Shown here: positions 10,183 through 24,700 of the stretch, piece by piece
How positions within the stretch are numbered: position 1 is the stretch's first letter
Layout: every line of letters begins with the position of its first letter
Assembly (NCBI RefSeq): GCF_017654505.1
Contig: NC_054539.1
Location: 71,900,413-71,964,412 of the forward strand
Reading direction: 5' to 3'
Length of the DNA: 64,000 bases
Source: Polyodon spathula
Lineage: Eukaryota > Chordata > Actinopteri > Acipenseriformes > Polyodontidae
Translations under genes and position numbers: made by a program
Notes under the pieces: model-generated
Told to the model about the DNA's origin: nothing
Databases searched by the model: none
What the model saw: the letters and a program-made list of their open reading frames with translations, nothing else

Positions 10183-13100
10183 TCAAGGATTACTGGGCTG
10201 CTCAGTCTTAATGCTGTTGGCGAACAGAATGAAAATTGGTCACGTAGAGTATATACACCAAACAATCTGAGACCATGAAAAAAGTGCATTTTTTGAAGTC
10301 AAAGTCTGCCTCATGCAAGGTTTCAATTATAAGGCAGAGGCCATTTCAAAACATCAAGACTACACTATATATGTGCAACATGGAGTTTCCATTTAGTAAA
10401 GATCCTTCCAGTTAATGGGTTTGACCTTTATCTGAGCTTAAAAAAAAAAAATATATATATATTCTATCCATATTTGGTCCAAGATCAAAAGTCTGTATTA
10501 AATACAATTAATTACACACACAAAAACCCACCACATGCTCTCTCCTATATAATATTTTAGGATACACCACCACCCTGATTACACAAACATTTCATAGCTG
10601 TCATTCAATTACATTCTTTCCGAAACAAAGTACACCTACATTTATACAGAAACAAATGTATGAAACACCTACCTTTTGTCATCAGCCTTTTCTGAGCCGC
10701 TATCTTTAGATTTATCTTCCTCTTTCACTTCTGCATTAAAAACAAAAACAGACAGGAGTCAAACTTGTTTTAAGACTCAATTTGCTGACAGTGCTACGGT
10801 CAGTAGAAGAAAATAAACACAGTGTCTTGCAAAAGTATTCAGATCCTTCCTATGGTGTCCCATTTTGTGAAATTACAAAATGATGCACACGCATTCTTTT
10901 AAACTTAATAGTTTATTCAAAACTTGAATGCTGAAGACTTAAGGGTAGGATAAGTTACAGTAAATGTCAGCAAAAACTAAAGAGAAAAAACAATTATGTT
11001 GATTGCATAAGTATTCAGACCCATCATCAACTCTACTTGGTGGAAGCACCTTTGGCAGCAATTAGTCCTTTTTCATAAGTCTCTACCAACTTTGCACACC
11101 GGCTTGGTGCAATTTGTGCCCATTCTTGGTGGATTTGCTCAAGTTGCTTTGGCATCGCTTACAGACAGCAGTTTAAGTCTTTCCACAGACTCTCATTATG
11201 ATTCAAGTCACGAGTTTAACTGTGCAACTCAAGGACATTCACTTTTACTCATAAGCCACTCCAGTGTAGCTTTGGATCTTTGTCCTGCTGAAAGGTGAAT
11301 TTTCGCCTAGTCTTAGTTTTAAGTCTTTAGCAGACTGAAACAGGTTTTCCTTTAGTATTTGCCTGTACTTTGCTCCATTCATTTTTCCTTCAATCCTAAC
11401 AAGCTTTCCAGTCCCTATTGAGGAGAAGAATCCCCATAGCATGATGCTGCCACCACGTTTGACTGTAGGGATGGTGTTGACTGGGAGATGTGCTGTGTTG
11501 GGTCCGTGTCACACGTAACGCTTGGCATTTAGACCAAAAAGTCCAATCTGGTCTCGTCTCACCACAACACCTTTTGCCACATTTTTGCAGGATCACTCAG
11601 GTGCTTTGTTGCCAACTCCATGCGGGCTTTGAGATGGCTTATTTTTAGTAATGGCTTTCTTAAAAAATACAGGCTACTTATCAAGTGTTCTGAATATTGT
11701 TGACTGATGATGTTGACATGTTCTCCCATCTCAGCCACTGAACTCTAGCTCTTTCAAAGTTGTTGTTGGCCTCACAGTGGCTTCCCTCACCAGTTTCCTC
11801 CTTGCCTGGCTGTTCAGTTTGGAGGGACTGGGTGGTATAATGCACCTTCCACTTCTTGAGTGAGTAGACTGTGCACACAAAGATATTCAGACCATTATTT
11901 TTTTGTACCCTTCTCCTTATCTGTGCTATTCAATAACGTTATCCCTGACCAAGGAACCTCAGAGAAGTGTTTTTATTCTGAAATCATGAGAACCACTAAT
12001 ATTGCACACAGACAGAGGCCATTCAACCAATTGTGTGGCTTGTTAAGGTCATTTTGTATACCTGAATCAATTTAGGTTTGCATACTTATGCAATCATGAC
12101 TGTTCCATTTTTATTTCATATTATCTATTTACTTCATTTTTGCTTTGAATGTGTGGTGTAGGTTGTGTATATAACACAAATTCCTACTTCAAAGTGTCAT
12201 GACTGCAAGCTTTAAAGCAATAAAATGTAAAAACTGTGAGACGGTCTGAATACTTATGCAAGGCACTGTATATTATATATATTGTACCATGCATGGGGGA
12301 AGGCAGCAGCAGGGCTGGTAGGTGACGTAATCACATACAAAGACATAAGCCTGATATACGCTCCTTTCAAAGGAGCTGGCTCTTTTGTACAGCGATATTG
12401 ACGCTATGTTTCAATAAGAGGGGTCCCAGGTTCTTGCCCGCCCCCCGCCTGTGTGTGGATTGCCTCGCCCTGTGCAATGCGCCTGCCAGCGGGAACTGAG
12501 ATCGCTACACACACAGTATTCGACTCAATCAAAACTCTTCATTCCACAATCAGAATGCATTTGCTGTGCAATAAATTTAGTCGCAAACTGTATACAAACC
12601 GGCTTTCTTGTCTTCTGTTTCCTTCTTGTCTTCATCTACTCGAGCCCTTTTTGCACTTTTCTTGTGATTTGCAACATTTCTCCTTCCACCTTCTCCTTCA
12701 TCTTCCGAGTCAGAAAACTCTTCATCACAGGCTATCCTTTTATCAGATGCACGGACTAAAAACAGACAAAAGGGTTACAGTAACGTTAACACATTCATCT
12801 TTGGTGAACATAAACTGATAGGTGGGATGCAGCGTCAATGGTCAGGAATTTAGTCCCCACATTTAACCAGAGGAAAAATTCACATTGAATTATTGTGCAT
12901 TGGGTTTCAACATGAATCTAAGAATCTTAAATGTTAAGCCTTTTGAAGTGGGTGTAAAACACTCATGTGAATATTTATGTGGCCTAGCCAAAAAAGATGT
13001 GCATTAGAAGAGCTGGATGCTAGAAATTACTTGAAATGCGTTTGTCTGGGTCTTCCTCATCCTCTTCTCCACTGTCATCTGCAATGGCGTCCTCTGGAAT

Positions 13101-13761
13101 AGCCTGCATCTGAACTCCTGGGGCATGGGGCAGCATGCGCAGGTTCTCAAACAAGCGCTGCCTGCAGAGAGGAAAGTACACTTTAAACCATTCAAATATC
13201 TTACTGATTTCCCCCTCTAAATTAAACCAGATATCATGTCAAAATGATTAACTAAGGATAAACAAAATAATCCTTACTTGATCTTGTCCAAATACTCTTG
13301 GGTGTTCTGGTTTGTCATGTTGGAAGGACTGATGTGCAACTTAAAATCTGGTCCGAAGTATTCAAAATAATCATTGTAGGGAAGTTCTGAAAAGTTGGAA
13401 AAGCAATCAGATTTGAATGGTACACCAGCTGAAGTCACGTCACTGTCTTTTCCGATTGGCTGTACATGAACAGGGTTCTCCCCAAGAATTCAGTACAGCT
13501 GGGCAGCAGCACACTACAGCCAGGAGCACTTAACTAAAAAAAAAAAAAACCCAAAAACTGCCACACCAACATATAAAGACAAAGAATTATAGTATTAATA
13601 ATAATAATAAACAATCCATCCTAATTCATACCCAGGCTACACTACTCAATTTACCCTGATCTTTTGCGATCTGTGTGTTTCTGGCAGAGCTTGCACATCA
13701 TACCACCCAATTCCTTGCTGTAAAAGAAGCAGATTCCATTTTTTTCCCACCCACATATTGT

Positions 13762-13795
<34 letters not shown>

Positions 13796-14631
13796 CGCAC
13801 TGGCCCCTCTTGCAGTTCTTCTAATTCGCTTTTACAAGTTGCTCATCGCTGACTAAGCTGCTATTTTTCATTATCCATTTCAGTTTGGTAATTTCCACAT
13901 TCATTGTCACTATTTTTGCTTGGAAAATACCCCCCCCCCACACTCATTTCAACGTTTCAGCCCCAAGAAGTGCTTAAAACTGAAAACCCACCCCTTCAAC
14001 TATGATTGGTTAATGTTATGTCAAGACGGAACACAGCCGCCATGTGGTTCCAAGATTCCCCCCCCCCCCCCCCCCCCATTTAAGTAGTAAATATGACATC
14101 ACAGAAATGACACAAGCACAAGCTTTCTGCCCTTCTCTCCACCACAGATGAGGTGTGTAAAATAGATAGAATTGGGGATTGGTTAAAAACAGGTTGTGGG
14201 ATGCAGAGATTGGTTAAAACACAGAGACCGCCCCAGAGAAACAGTATGACGAGGTGGCCCTTAGCGTACAACCTCAATATTGTGACAAAATGGAGTCATA
14301 CCAGAAAAGTGCAAAGAAATAAAAATAAATAAAAATAAAAACACAGCCTAGGTGAAGAGAAGCACCAACAGATCAGATGAACACGACAGCATGCCCACGG
14401 AAAACATACCAAACTCATAATGCTCTCCAAGCCAACATACCGTTAGGAATTTCTGAATCTAGTGCTACAGCGGTCTCATATGTCCAACACCGAGCAACAT
14501 TTCGAATTGTGTAGCCCCCTCCTCCCAACATCAGCAGAGGCAGGTTGAAAGTCTTCATATACTCGACACATTTAGCATGACCTGGAAATGCATCAAGCAG
14601 TAACATCATACACAAATATACAGTGTGTTAG

Positions 14632-14679
<48 letters not shown>

Positions 14680-15718
14680 TAGATAGTTTGACAGTAAACA
14701 CTGAACTATTTCATAATAACACAAACTACTAATTGATCTAACCCAGCATTGCTCCAATTCTGCCACCAAGGCGATTATGTGTCCACAGCAGGGCTTGCAT
14801 TCTGATTTACTACCAGTTCTTAAGGGCTGGTCCTAATGTCTAGTCACCCTGACTTCTGGCCAACTGTCACCTCCTATTGGCCAGGTTTTGCTGTTAAGAG
14901 CACAATCTCCTTCTCTTTGACAGGGCACAGAGTGCAGCGGCTGCAGATACTCTTCTGGGAAGGGTACTGACACTACCTTTTTAGTGAATAAAAACCAGCA
15001 CCGATTTATATCAAGTCCCTGGTGACAAGCAGGGTTATTGTCATGTGTTATGTGAAACTGACTTTGCTATTCCAATCCTTCTATACCCTCAGTCTTTGGT
15101 CAGGAAGATTGATATTAAAATGTACTGTGAAATTCTGTAATAAAATGGTCCTATAACTATAACCTTTGGTCCTGTTGGTGTACAATACAAATGTCGTCTG
15201 CTGCTTATGTATTTATTTCTTACACCTCTCCTTAGTATTGGAATATGCATGCATGCACACACAACTCACCTTTAATTGTGAGATTGAAGCATCCAAGCCT
15301 ATCTCCAGATAGCGAATCTGCTCCACACTGCAGCACCACAGCACTGGGCTGGAACATTTCCATAACTTTTGACAATACCTACAGAGAAGGAAACAAACAA
15401 AAAAAAACAAACAAAAAGGCTGTAGAAAGAAATATTGCAAAAAGCAAATATAGCTCGGAAATAAAAACGATACTTACAGGTTTGAAAATCAGTTCATAGG
15501 ATTCGTCATCTATACCATCCCTCAGTGGATAGTTGACAGCATAGTATTTGCCCTTCCCTGCACCAATATCCTGTGAAGTAAACCATGAAAGATTAACCAC
15601 CCAGCTGACCATTTATTTTGGCAATTTCCATGTTAAAAATGCTCTCCCCCCCCCACCCCCACATTTTTCATTCTTAGCTCTCAAATAAACAATTTGGACA
15701 GTTTTCAAAACAATACTA

Positions 15719-15749
<31 letters not shown>

Positions 15750-18700
15750 ACATTATTGTAATTATGATAAACGGAAATGCAGCATTTCAACAGAACTTAA
15801 CAAAACAACATGTTTACAATTGTAGCATTATAATACAGATCACAACTTATCCCCCCCCACCACCCCAATCACAGCATTATAAGTATAAATAACTTTTTTT
15901 TTTTTTTTACAATGGCAGCATTATACTAACATTATTATACTTGTGCAGGCATATCACTTTTTAGAAATTATTTTTTTGTGATAGACTTCAAAGCCGACAC
16001 ACTTCAAACCCTCAGCACTGCCAACGTCTATCTAGCACATAAATCAGAAAACTTCTGTAGCAAATTTTAATTCACGTCATATATAGTATCTTCCCCAGTT
16101 TCAGGCACAGGTTAATAAATGAAAAAACACAAGACAGCTAGGCAGAGGTGACTAATGTTTAAAGAAGGTAGATTTAATTGATGACAGGAGATGATAGGTT
16201 AGTGGTGCCTAGCTCTGCCCCTTGAACCCCACCTATAGGTTAACATTTCACAGGGCGGAGCTATGGCCCCTGATAGTGTTTGACAGAGTTAGTAAATATA
16301 CACACATGGAGAGAGGGGTTCCGCCTTTAAGGCCCAACATTTACTTGATCGATAGACACAATAAACAGGATGGGGGCCACCGTCTTTGAGGTGACCCGAC
16401 ATACGAGAGGGGCACCGTCTCTGAGGTTACCCGACATACGAAGAGGCTCACGAACCGGAAAGAAAACATAAAGTTAGTATTTGTTAAAACATATAGTGCA
16501 TGGTGTTCCGCCTCTACAAATCCCAACATAATAGAAGGGGGGTTCTGTCACTGAGGAGACCCGACAAACACGAGGGATGCCACCGCTTGGGGACCCTCAC
16601 ATAGAGGCATCAGACCTGAAAGGAGAATTCCAAAAGAAACATACATGCAGATGGAAAGGTTTGGCCTGGGGTCCCCTCTGACTCATGGAGAACCCTCCTC
16701 TATGAGGTAAATGAAGCAGAGCTTAACAAAGGGTTGGAGAAAGTGGAGTCACTAACCCCCCAAAAGATGGACCCCCGGCTCCCCGCTGACGCAACGTGAA
16801 GAAAAAAGAGAGAACCGCCAATGCATAAGAAAGAAGAAAAGAGAAAACATTTAGACGAAAGAACACAAACACTTAACGTGACAAAGGGGTTAGAATATTG
16901 TACCCTAATGACTATGTGAAGACCCTCTGCACAGTGGAAAGAAAAAAACCCTTTTTTTAATTTTATTTCTTAGGGGGAAATCTTTGGTGGCTCAGGCAGA
17001 AAGGTCATCCCCACTCCAGACATACTAGCAATAGACTGATGTGCGGTGGATATTTCAGATGAAGAACGAATATAAGTTTCGACTACGGATGAAGTCCTGC
17101 GCCCCATATTTTTAATTAAATTCTGGTTAATGTTGGCTTTTGCAGCTGAAGTAGCTGCTCTCATTCATTTAGAATAGGGAGTATAGAATTGCGAAGGAAG
17201 ACCTGCTCTGGACACCACGGTGGAGAGGTTGAAAACCAATGCCTTGACACAATGGACCGGCTTGAATTGATACACAAAGGGTCGGAGGATGAAATGGCCT
17301 TGTGTTCTGCAATGTACTTCAACATGGAAGTGAAGGCACACACAGGAGAGTTGATCTTAGAAAGCTGAATACATTGTCCTTGCCGCAGATGATCTGTTTT
17401 TGAAATGCATGAAATGAGAATCTGGGATGAGCTTGGGGTCACTGCAGTGGATACCGAGGGTAGGAAAGCCAGCAATAGAAGGTACTGTATATTCAGAACA
17501 TCTTGAAAACCTGAAAAATGCAGACAGACATGTGACTTCCATAGTTAAATCATCAAATGGAGAAAAACAGCCATGGCGCAGAATGGAAATCAAGTTACTG
17601 AGAAAGTCTATAGAAATAGGCAGGCGAGCAGAAGGAGGAGCCGGAGAGCACTTGGAAATTCCTCGTAAAAGGAGACAAACCACTGGAATTGATCATAGAG
17701 TTGGGGAATTGATGGACATCAACCAAAATTGATGCTGAATTCCTGACAAATATAGTCTGATTGTAGCTGGTGTCAGATGTAGAGAGTCCTTTGCATGCAC
17801 TATGAACGCCATGATCCAGTCCTGGTTGAATGGAGTAGGATTAATCCTGCTTTGTAAACAAAAAGTTACATAACATGCCCAACCTGTAGAGTATGAGGAT
17901 CTGGTAGATGGGGCAAGTGCTGATGCCATGTAATCTTGAGCTGAATTAAGAAGTTTATTAATAGTTGGATTTAGTTGAAAAGCAGCTGATTGAACTGTGG
18001 CGTTGCTGCTGGATATTGCAAAGCTGTGGGCAGCAAACTGTGAAATTTGTAAACGAGAAAGAGCATCAGCTGCATTATTAAAAATGCCCGGTAGGTGGCG
18101 AGCTTGTATTAGGAAATTATTAGAGACTGAAATCCATACTAGCCGCCGCAGCAATTGCATGATAAGAGGGGAAGAGAAACGTCCTTTATTTATAATATGC
18201 ACTATAGTTGAATTAACACAACTATAGTAAAATAGTATTGATTTCTTAGACCAGAGATGACCCCACAGCTGGGCAGCTGCTACTATTGGGTATATCTCTA
18301 GCAGAGCTGTGGATTTTAGATGAGGAGATATGTTTTCGATTTCCTCAGGCCATGTACTGCAAAAACCACTGATTGTTAAATAGACCTCCGAATCCCAGAG
18401 ATAAGGCATCAGTAAATAAAGCCATATCGTGTGGAGCTGAAATGAAATCATCATAAAACATAGAGACCGTTCCAGTGCTGAATAAGCGCAAACCACATTT
18501 TAATGTCTTTCCTAGCTTCCGAGGAGATATTTATATAGGAGTCCAGCTTTTTTGCTGTTGATGCCGGCGCTAGCAGTCGAGATATAAACATCCTCCCCTG
18601 TGGAATGAAACGTACTGCAAAGTTAAAATAACCCAGCAATGAAAGCAGTGCCCGTTTTTTTATTGTTTTACTGATCTGAAAATCCTCAATGAGGAAACGA

Positions 18701-21700
18701 ATATTGTTAAGTTTAGACTGAGGCAGGTCGGCTTCAAACTTTTCTGTATCTAGAATGCTTCCAAGGAATTCCAAAGAATGAAGGGGGTTGATTGATTTCT
18801 CTTCTGAAAGCGGAACGCCAACTTCAGAAAATAAGCTTTTAAGCAAACAGGTGACAGAGATGAATGGATTGGCATTACTTAAAATGCGTCCGATATATCT
18901 GCTTTTGCTAACCAGGAACCACGACCTGCTAATTCAATTGAATGTATTGCGTCTGCAATAGTAATGTAATGCAGGGAAAATTGATCTTGGGGGATTAAAA
19001 TCAGTTAATGCTGCTGGTGCTTGACCCCCATGGTGCTGATAAATCAATGACGCTCCCCCCCGACATTTTCCTCGTGGTAATGGCAATAGGATTAATTCTA
19101 TATAGTGGAAAAAATAGAGCTAAAATGGACCGACTATCAATCCTTTTATAATTTTTTTTGATGAGAGATTGCACCAATTGTGGTTATTGAGTCGCTGAAT
19201 AAAGATTTTGCTTTTGAACGAGGAAGGAGGAATTTGAGTCAGACCGGTTAAAACTTTTTTTTTTTTTTAATCCGTCAATCAGGTAATTAATTAAATTACT
19301 GTCGGGATGATTCTGTAATTTACTTGATAATGCTGGGATGTTTATAGGAGTAAAGACTGTGAGCATCGGGGAAAGTCACTTGCGTTTTAAAGGGCAGATT
19401 GTATTAGCGTGAGAGTCTCCGCACTTGCTGCACATGTGGATAAAATTGCATTGCCTATTCAAACAGAAGACAGTATTGGAATTACTGCAGATTTGTCTTC
19501 CTCCTGAAAATCTAATGCTGCGCCCGTATTTGTCTTTCCTTGTGGACTGATCGAGGGGAGCTGAAGAATGTATAGGATTAGGTGCTGAAGACCTCTATGA
19601 ATTAGCGGCGAAACCGGGTGCTTTAGAGGTTGATGCCATTGCAGCTTTAGGGCAGAGGGATGTTGAGTGATCTGTTGAAGCGCAGATCCCACATGCATTA
19701 GCTCTTAAACCAACAAGAATTCTGTTAAATAGATCTGGGTCAGGTTGTGCCCAATTGATGATGTAATTATCTGCTGCCAATATCGCGGCTGCTTTTGCAG
19801 AGAATGCTTTATGATACTCAAAAAACAGTCCCTCCGTATCTGACAGACAGCTCCACGATGTAGTATTCGTACGAGTCCAATTCAGCTCTGCGGTTAAGAT
19901 ATACTGAGCATAACACATCTCTGAATATGGAGAACGCAAGGACAAATTCCCCTAATGTAAGATTTATAAACCGTCTGGGATCTCTGGATTTTAGAGTTAC
20001 TGCCAAATCTCCGCAATCCACTACTCTATGGTCCAAGAATTCCGAAGTCGTCATTAATAGTGAAAGAAAATTAATGTCTTTACCTTCGAGAATGTAACGT
20101 CCGATTTGTGGAGATATAGTGTGACGTCTAACAATAGTTGGAGAGGAGGATCCGTATGTACAGGCAGTAGCGAGGTTGTATACTGGAGGATCTGCTTCGC
20201 TGGCTGAAATTAGGGCTGGACCGGAAGAAGCTGTAGGTGGCGCTGCAGTATTTGATGCTGGAATTAATGACAGCGCTGTAGATTGTTTTCCCTGTTGCAT
20301 ATTAGATACCCTTATCTAGATCCAACAGTTGAGAACTGACCGAAGATAGAGTATCGGCAAAAGGCTGCATAAATGACTTTATCTCATTAAATATTTGCGA
20401 ATGTTGGATTTCAATGGCTGGCTGCTGGTTAGCGGTGCTAGCTGTAGGGGTGATTTGATCCGGAATAGATAGGCAGGCAACATTTGAACTGGAACCGGGA
20501 TGAGAGCCTGATCAGATGTAACTGAAATACCAGAAGGGGAGAAAGAACGGAGACTGGATGGACCCTGGACTGAAGCTGGAGGAGAATGATCTGGTAATGG
20601 CGGAAAATCCTGGGAATCTTCTGAATCCAATGACAACTGCTGTAAGTACTCCATTATTGAGGTATACGAAAGTTGATGGGTCTTGAAATCGCTTAGGTTT
20701 ATTCCAAATGAAAAAACACAAGACAGCTAGGTAGAGGTGACTAATGTTTAAATAAGGTAGATTTAATTGATGACAGGAGATGATAGGTTGTTGGTGCCTA
20801 GCTCTGCCCCTTGAACCCCACCTATAGGTTAACATTTATGTGAATTCTGTGAAGTGTAGGTACAATAACTAGGTAATTTTGACCAGTACCAAACCTGACA
20901 AGGCCACCTTACAATCTGTAACAACAAATAAAGAAATCCCCTTGTTTTCTTCTCTGCAGATACAATTTTTTACTCAGCTGTGTATATATAAATGACCCGG
21001 TCTGTCAAGCACATTTCTTAGGGACTGATGCCATCTGCCAGTAAAAAATAAAAGTGCATACACTTACAATAGGTTTTCTTCTTTTTTTAATTGAAGCATG
21101 TTAAAGACGTGTTAAACATTGCAGATGCACATACAAGTGCCTGAACGCTATTCTCACTTGGACGCGCTCCACGTGAATCGCGGGATAAGCAGCTGGGAGG
21201 TTAAGACATTTTTTAAAGATAAAAGCTGCAACAGGCTAAGAACTTGATGTAAATTAAGGTCGCACTGCATTTACAAGCGTATACTATTTGAGTATTACTG
21301 GTTGAAGTTTGTGTGAAAAAGCATGCGATGGAAGTTTGACAGAATAGAATGCAGCTCTGTTCCACCTGTGTAAAAGACAGCACATGGTAAAACTTACTCA
21401 AGTATGAAGCCAGTATCTAAAAAGGCACTGGGTCCTCTTTCCGAAACCACGAAGTCAAGGACCACAATATGTCAAGCACACACGTTCACAGGCCAACGTA
21501 AAGGGAACAATTCAGTTTTGCCAGAAGAGATTCCATAACAATGAAAACATGAAATCAGCTTCTCAAACGGTGTACAAGATATGAGCAATTGAAATAGAAG
21601 TGATGTTGGACAAAACTATCAGCTTCCCGCACAGGAATGCTTACAGTGACTAACTGTCTTCTGAAACAAGTATGCACAACAAAAAATAAACCTCTTTAAG

Positions 21701-24700
21701 TGGACTAGCCAACATACGAGAAAGTCATTAAATTCTTAAGTCGTGGCTACAGCAAGAAAAAGGACAGGTACATTGGGACACTGGTAATTAGAACACATAC
21801 ACCAATGTATCTCCTACTGATTAAGTGCCAACCTGGGCAGACAAATAGCACAAGTGATTAGTTTGCTTTACTACAACAGCAGAGGAAATTAAATAAATCT
21901 CACTTACCCGCAGGTCACCAGTGCCGGGGAAGTATTCGCCATATTTATGGAACGAAACTGTCATAACACGGTCTGTTGTATAGAATGCTTCTTCAACACC
22001 ATCCCCGTGATGAATGTCAATATCAATGTACAACACTCTCTGATGATATCTGAAAGAACATAAAAAACAGGTTGGTTACATAACACTTAAAGGGACTAGA
22101 CCAACATCATAAACACACTGGCTTTATTTACAGATGAATTGCACAAAAAAAACAACAAGCATTTATTTATTTTTACAATTGGCCAAAACAATTACAGTAG
22201 TTACTTTTTTATACCAGACAAAATACTGATGGGTTAATAAAACAAACAAAATGATTTCTAGATTATTTCTACCCATGATCTGTAATGTACTCCTGTTTTT
22301 TGATCCATTCATGTGACTGTCACAACTTCAAGTTGGTCTTTTGAAAGCACTTACTTGAGTAGCTCGAGGATGGCAAGGACAATATCATTCACATAGCAAA
22401 AACCTGAAGCCTCAGACTTCTTAGCATGGTGAAGTCCTCCAGCCCAGTTGACGGCAATATCAGTCTGCTGCCTGTTCAATTTCACTGCTCCGGCTTAAGA
22501 GTTACAGGATATTATTATTAGTACTATTACACTATACTTTCATGCACTCGCTTGTATCATACAAGAACAAATATAAAAATGCAACTGTTTAGACACTTAC
22601 CAGCAGAGCCACCAGTGGACAACTGGCAAAACTCAAACAATCCATCGAACACAGGACAGTCTTCACCAACGTTAACTATAAAAGGACACATTATAGAACT
22701 GTTTAGGGTACTACAGAAACAGCATCACTTCAATGGACACATTGACAATAATGAAAATGTTCTCAGAGTTATGAAGGTTGATATTTGTGGTGAATTTACA
22801 AAAACGTCTTACTAATCAGCATTCTAACTCCAGATGCTGAGTGCCAAGTTACTGGTGGTATCACTTAAAGAATTCCTTTTCTTGAATATGGTTAAACTGG
22901 GAAGGTTGTAGTATGTGAAGTGACAGCAAGTAAAAAGTGAAACTGAATTTTAAAAACGCACCGTATTTCTTTATCTGCAACTGAATTCATTCTGTCCAAC
23001 TTAAGGCTAAATTTACTGTTGTACACCCATAAAATGTGCATTGATCAGTCTCCATCTGTACGGTTCCAATTGGTACTAGCATGTGCAAATCACACACACC
23101 AGAGGTCCAACAGTTGAGAGGGTATTGTATCTTACAGAATGGGATATGGTTCTACTGTATAGTGCAGAAACTACCGTAGCCATAAATGCTTGCCTATTGA
23201 ACAGCATTATGTTTGTTTTATATAAAATCACTAACAAATTATATTTCAATAAATGCTTACATCTTTGCATCTGTTTGCTGTATTCAGACATATTTTCTGA
23301 TCTTATGGATCGGAGGAATTTTATGTAATCATCACTGTGGTACTTTGTCATTTCTTCTGCTGTAGCTTTGTGTGGTCTCTAGAAAAAACAAATGCAACAA
23401 ATGTTTAAAATTTTAAACAGTATTCAGTACAGTTCTATTGCATTAATTATATTGCAAGAATAAAACATACGTATATCTCCATTTTTCTGTAAAGGCCATA
23501 GTTTAACAGGAGGTTGTGAGTCATGCGTATTCTGTGAGGTTTCATAGGGTGACCCTGTCCATAGTAGTAGTTTCCAATGTCACCTAAAAATAAAGCATTG
23601 CAAGTTAATACAGTACAGTAGAAATCTTGTAGACCTATCATCTCACTTCACAAAGAATTTGTCTTTATTCAAAACTCACCCTTTTAAAACAACGCAAAGG
23701 CCTCTTAAAGACATATGTGCAGAGACATGGTAGCCCAGCTTTCTGCACCATTAAGCCCCTAGCGTATTAGTAATGGAAAATGCTTTGCTAAAATAAGGAT
23801 TTATAAAAACTAGACACTGGTGTATGTGAATAGAAACATAGCATACCATGTGACCTACAGAGGTAGTATTTATGCATCAGGAATCCATACAGCACTATCT
23901 GAAAAATCAAGTTTAAATGTGATGAGCTAGAAAAGAAACCAATCAAAATACAATCAGGAGGAGGGCTGTCTGTGAATCAAATTGTTGCGCATTTTATGAA
24001 TTTATGCTACACCAGATACCCCCAGAAAAAAGCTCTACATAAAAGCAAGAAAACATTTAGAATTGCACCCAATATCTCTAGAAAAAATAGTGAGAAGATT
24101 TTGTTCCGTACAAGGGTGTATGTTCCTGTGTTTCTAATTGTAAACACACAATTATGCTCGTGAAAAGATCAATATCTTCTGAATGTACTGAGACAATTCA
24201 TGTAAATTGCACTGAAATCCATACAATACTAAGCACATCATAAGTCATATTACAGTAGATTATTATTTTTTAATTACATAGATTGTGTGCCTAAAAATGT
24301 GTATGTAATTAACAGTAACATACAGTGCATCACAAGTGCAACTGTATACAATTGTGAAGCACATTTCTTATGAAAATGTGTTCCTTATAATTGCATATTC
24401 TGGTTAAATGCATAAAACTTTGACAAAGGGGTTATGTAGGGCTCCCGATTTTCCATTCCTGGGAATGGCAAATTCCGTTTTTCAAAATTTACCAATTCAG
24501 TTTTTTCAGTGTTTACCAATTTCAAGAACTAATGTAAACTGAACAAATTATATTTTTACATAAAAAAATCTATTGATTTTTTTTAAATTTAAGTCCCTGA
24601 GATACTGCAGTTTTCAGGAAAAAAATCTGATAAGAGCTGCAGTCGAGTGGCAGTAAGAAAGCCATTGCTAAGATGGCAAAATAAGAAAAAGAGGCTTGCC

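Larger units (their letters stand above)
16117..20837 (-). mobile_element. DIRS-like tyrosine-recombinase retrotransposon in HDAC2 intron 6
   Basis: A 4.7 kb element on the minus strand (same strand as HDAC2) is bounded by a 132-bp direct repeat at 20706-20837 and 16117-16248 with about 4 mismatches. Between the copies, 5' to 3', lie a gag-like region with a CCHC zinc knuckle, a reverse transcriptase/RNase H of DIRS type, and a tyrosine recombinase. No DDE integrase is present. This gene order and the recombinase define YR retrotransposons. The repeat arrangement is direct rather than clearly inverted, which is closer to Ngaro/PAT-type elements than to DIRS1. A second downstream repeat (the B repeat of split direct repeats) was not found. 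Confidence 0.85.

Noticed and set aside
10673..10690. Apparent TAG stop ending HDAC2 at exon 13
   Set aside because: The TAG lies within a strong GTAGGT donor; splicing to exon 14 restores the conserved EQPSNP C-terminus.
12451..12818. Two overlapping plus-strand open frames
   Set aside because: They lie across the SINE and antisense to HDAC2 exon 12.
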